A DNA stretch of 5,484 bases from an uncultured Brevundimonas sp. (GTDB taxonomy: Bacteria > Pseudomonadota > Alphaproteobacteria > Caulobacterales > Caulobacteraceae): NCBI GenBank assembly GCA_946481405.1, contig CAMLNY010000119.1, positions 1 through 5,484 of the forward strand, written 5' to 3'. Below are positions 4,719 through 5,484 of this stretch, in pieces. A model generated the notes under the pieces. That model was not told the origin of the DNA and did no database searches. It saw nothing but the letters and a program-made list of their open reading frames with translations. Made by a program: the position numbers and the translations under genes. The first letter of the stretch is position 1. Each line of letters opens with the position of its first letter.

Positions 4719-5484
4719 CCGTCCACGATCCGCGTCCCTTTCGTCCCGCCCCCGGCGCCGGCCGCCCCCTGACCTCGGCTGTGTCGCCCTGGCTGCGCTG
4801 GATGGGCGAGGCCGTCTGGTTCGTCGAACACGCCTTCGAACGCGCTCGCGCCGACGCCCGGCCGGAAGAGGACACCCGCGTCCGAATCTTCCTGATCCGC
4901 GCCGTCTTCGTGGTCGTCTTCTCGCTGCTGGCGATCGGCGCCGCCCGTGCGGCCCTGTTCATGCCCAGGGGCGGGGTCGGCGCGGCCCATGTCTCCGGCG
5001 CTCTGCAGAGGGCCGACCTGACCGACCGCAACGGGCAGCTGCTCGCAACCAACATCACCCACTATGGCCTCTATATCGATCCATCCGAGGTCTGGGACCG
5101 CGAGGCCGCCTTCCGCCAGATCCGTCGCGCCCTGCCGGGCGTCTCGGCGACCCGTCTGCGTCGCGTGCTGGACGGCGACCGCCGCCTGATCGTCGAGCCG
5201 GGCCTGACCCCGGCCGAGCGCCAGACCGTGCATGCGCTGGCCCTCGGCGGAGTCTCGTTCGAACCCGAGGATCGGCGCGTCTATCCGCTGAACCGCTCCG
5301 CCGCCCATGTCATCGGCACGGCCGACTCGGGCGGGCAGGGGGTTTCGGGCGCCGAACTGGCCTTCAATGACGCGATCCGCGCGGCCGGAGCCCGGGGCGA
5401 GGACTTCGCCCTGTCGATCGATCTGCGCGTTCAGGGCGTGCTGGAGAACGAATTGGCCGCGACCGCCTCCGAAGTCGGCGCCAA
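4715..5484 (+). CDS. ftsI: Septal peptidoglycan transpeptidase FtsI (PBP3), N-terminal part, cut by window end
   Basis: FtsI is the class B penicillin-binding protein that crosslinks septal peptidoglycan with FtsW. The visible 256 codons run open to the last base. Residues 1-57 are a long Pro/Arg-rich cytoplasmic segment, followed by one transmembrane helix at about 58-82 (IFLIRAVFVVVFSLLAIGAA). The PBP dimerisation domain begins at about 99 with RADLTDRNGQLLATN, then YGLYIDPSEVWD, and later YPLNRSAAHVIGTAD and GGQGVSGAELAFND, which match the FtsI pattern. LSIDLRVQGVLENELA marks entry into the transpeptidase domain. The catalytic SxxK, SxN and KTG motifs lie beyond the window. The ATG at 4715 overlaps the ftsL TGA (4716-4718). 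The gene is intact as far as seen. Confidence 0.95.
   Translation, partial: MTVHDPRPFRPAPGAGRPLTSAVSPWLRWMGEAVWFVEHAFERARADARPEEDTRVRIFLIRAVFVVVFSLLAIGAARAALFMPRGGVGAAHVSGALQRADLTDRNGQLLATNITHYGLYIDPSEVWDREAAFRQIRRALPGVSATRLRRVLDGDRRLIVEPGLTPAERQTVHALALGGVSFEPEDRRVYPLNRSAAHVIGTADSGGQGVSGAELAFNDAIRAAGARGEDFALSIDLRVQGVLENELAATASEVGA

Noticed and set aside
4609..5370. 253-codon + strand frame overlapping ftsL and ftsI
   Set aside because: Arg/Pro-rich out-of-frame translation; the real frame from 4715 has clear FtsI motifs and is open to the window end.
1..5484. CRISPR array, insertion sequence or tRNA gene
   Set aside because: No regularly spaced repeat-spacer pattern, transposase motif, terminal inverted repeats or tRNA cloverleaf found on either strand by eye.

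Overview
The window looks like chromosome of a GC-rich alphaproteobacterium, most likely Caulobacterales (Brevundimonas- or Caulobacter-like). This rests on protein style, about 65-68% GC in the core genes, and gene order: an amidase, then rnpB, then the start of the dcw (division and cell wall) cluster. All supported genes are on the + strand. The taxon is inferred by eye, without a database search.

Left edge (1-884): the first ~270 bases read in frame 1 as part of the effector-binding domain of a LysR-type regulator. They are about 78% GC (hand count over 1-180) with near-total G/C at third positions, which resembles an actinobacterium. From about 399 to 884, frame 3 encodes the C-terminal end of signal peptide peptidase SppA at about 66% GC. 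Bases ~273-398 fit neither. The catalytic parts of SppA are missing, so this edge is a broken or chimeric junction, either an assembly join or a real rearrangement.

Middle (885-2100): a candidate promoter and a small 5' hairpin lead into a probable two-gene unit. It encodes a 106-residue membrane protein of unknown function and, 3 bases later, a zinc N-acetylmuramoyl-L-alanine amidase of the AmpD/AmiD family with a C-terminal peptidoglycan-binding domain.

RNA and control region (2101-2860): a complete type A RNase P RNA (rnpB) closed by a perfect 13-bp P1 helix. It is followed by a degenerate ~42-bp direct repeat, an AT-rich stretch, and four MraZ-type boxes at exact 10-bp spacing before mraZ.

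Right side (2861-5484): mraZ, rsmH (mraW), ftsL and ftsI (cut by the window end), each joined to the next by an ATGA stop/start overlap. MraZ is the likely autoregulator, RsmH methylates 16S rRNA, and FtsL and FtsI belong to the septal peptidoglycan machinery. I found no clearly undescribed system. The points most worth checking are the left-edge junction, the four-box MraZ array, the repeat after rnpB and the small membrane protein paired with the amidase.
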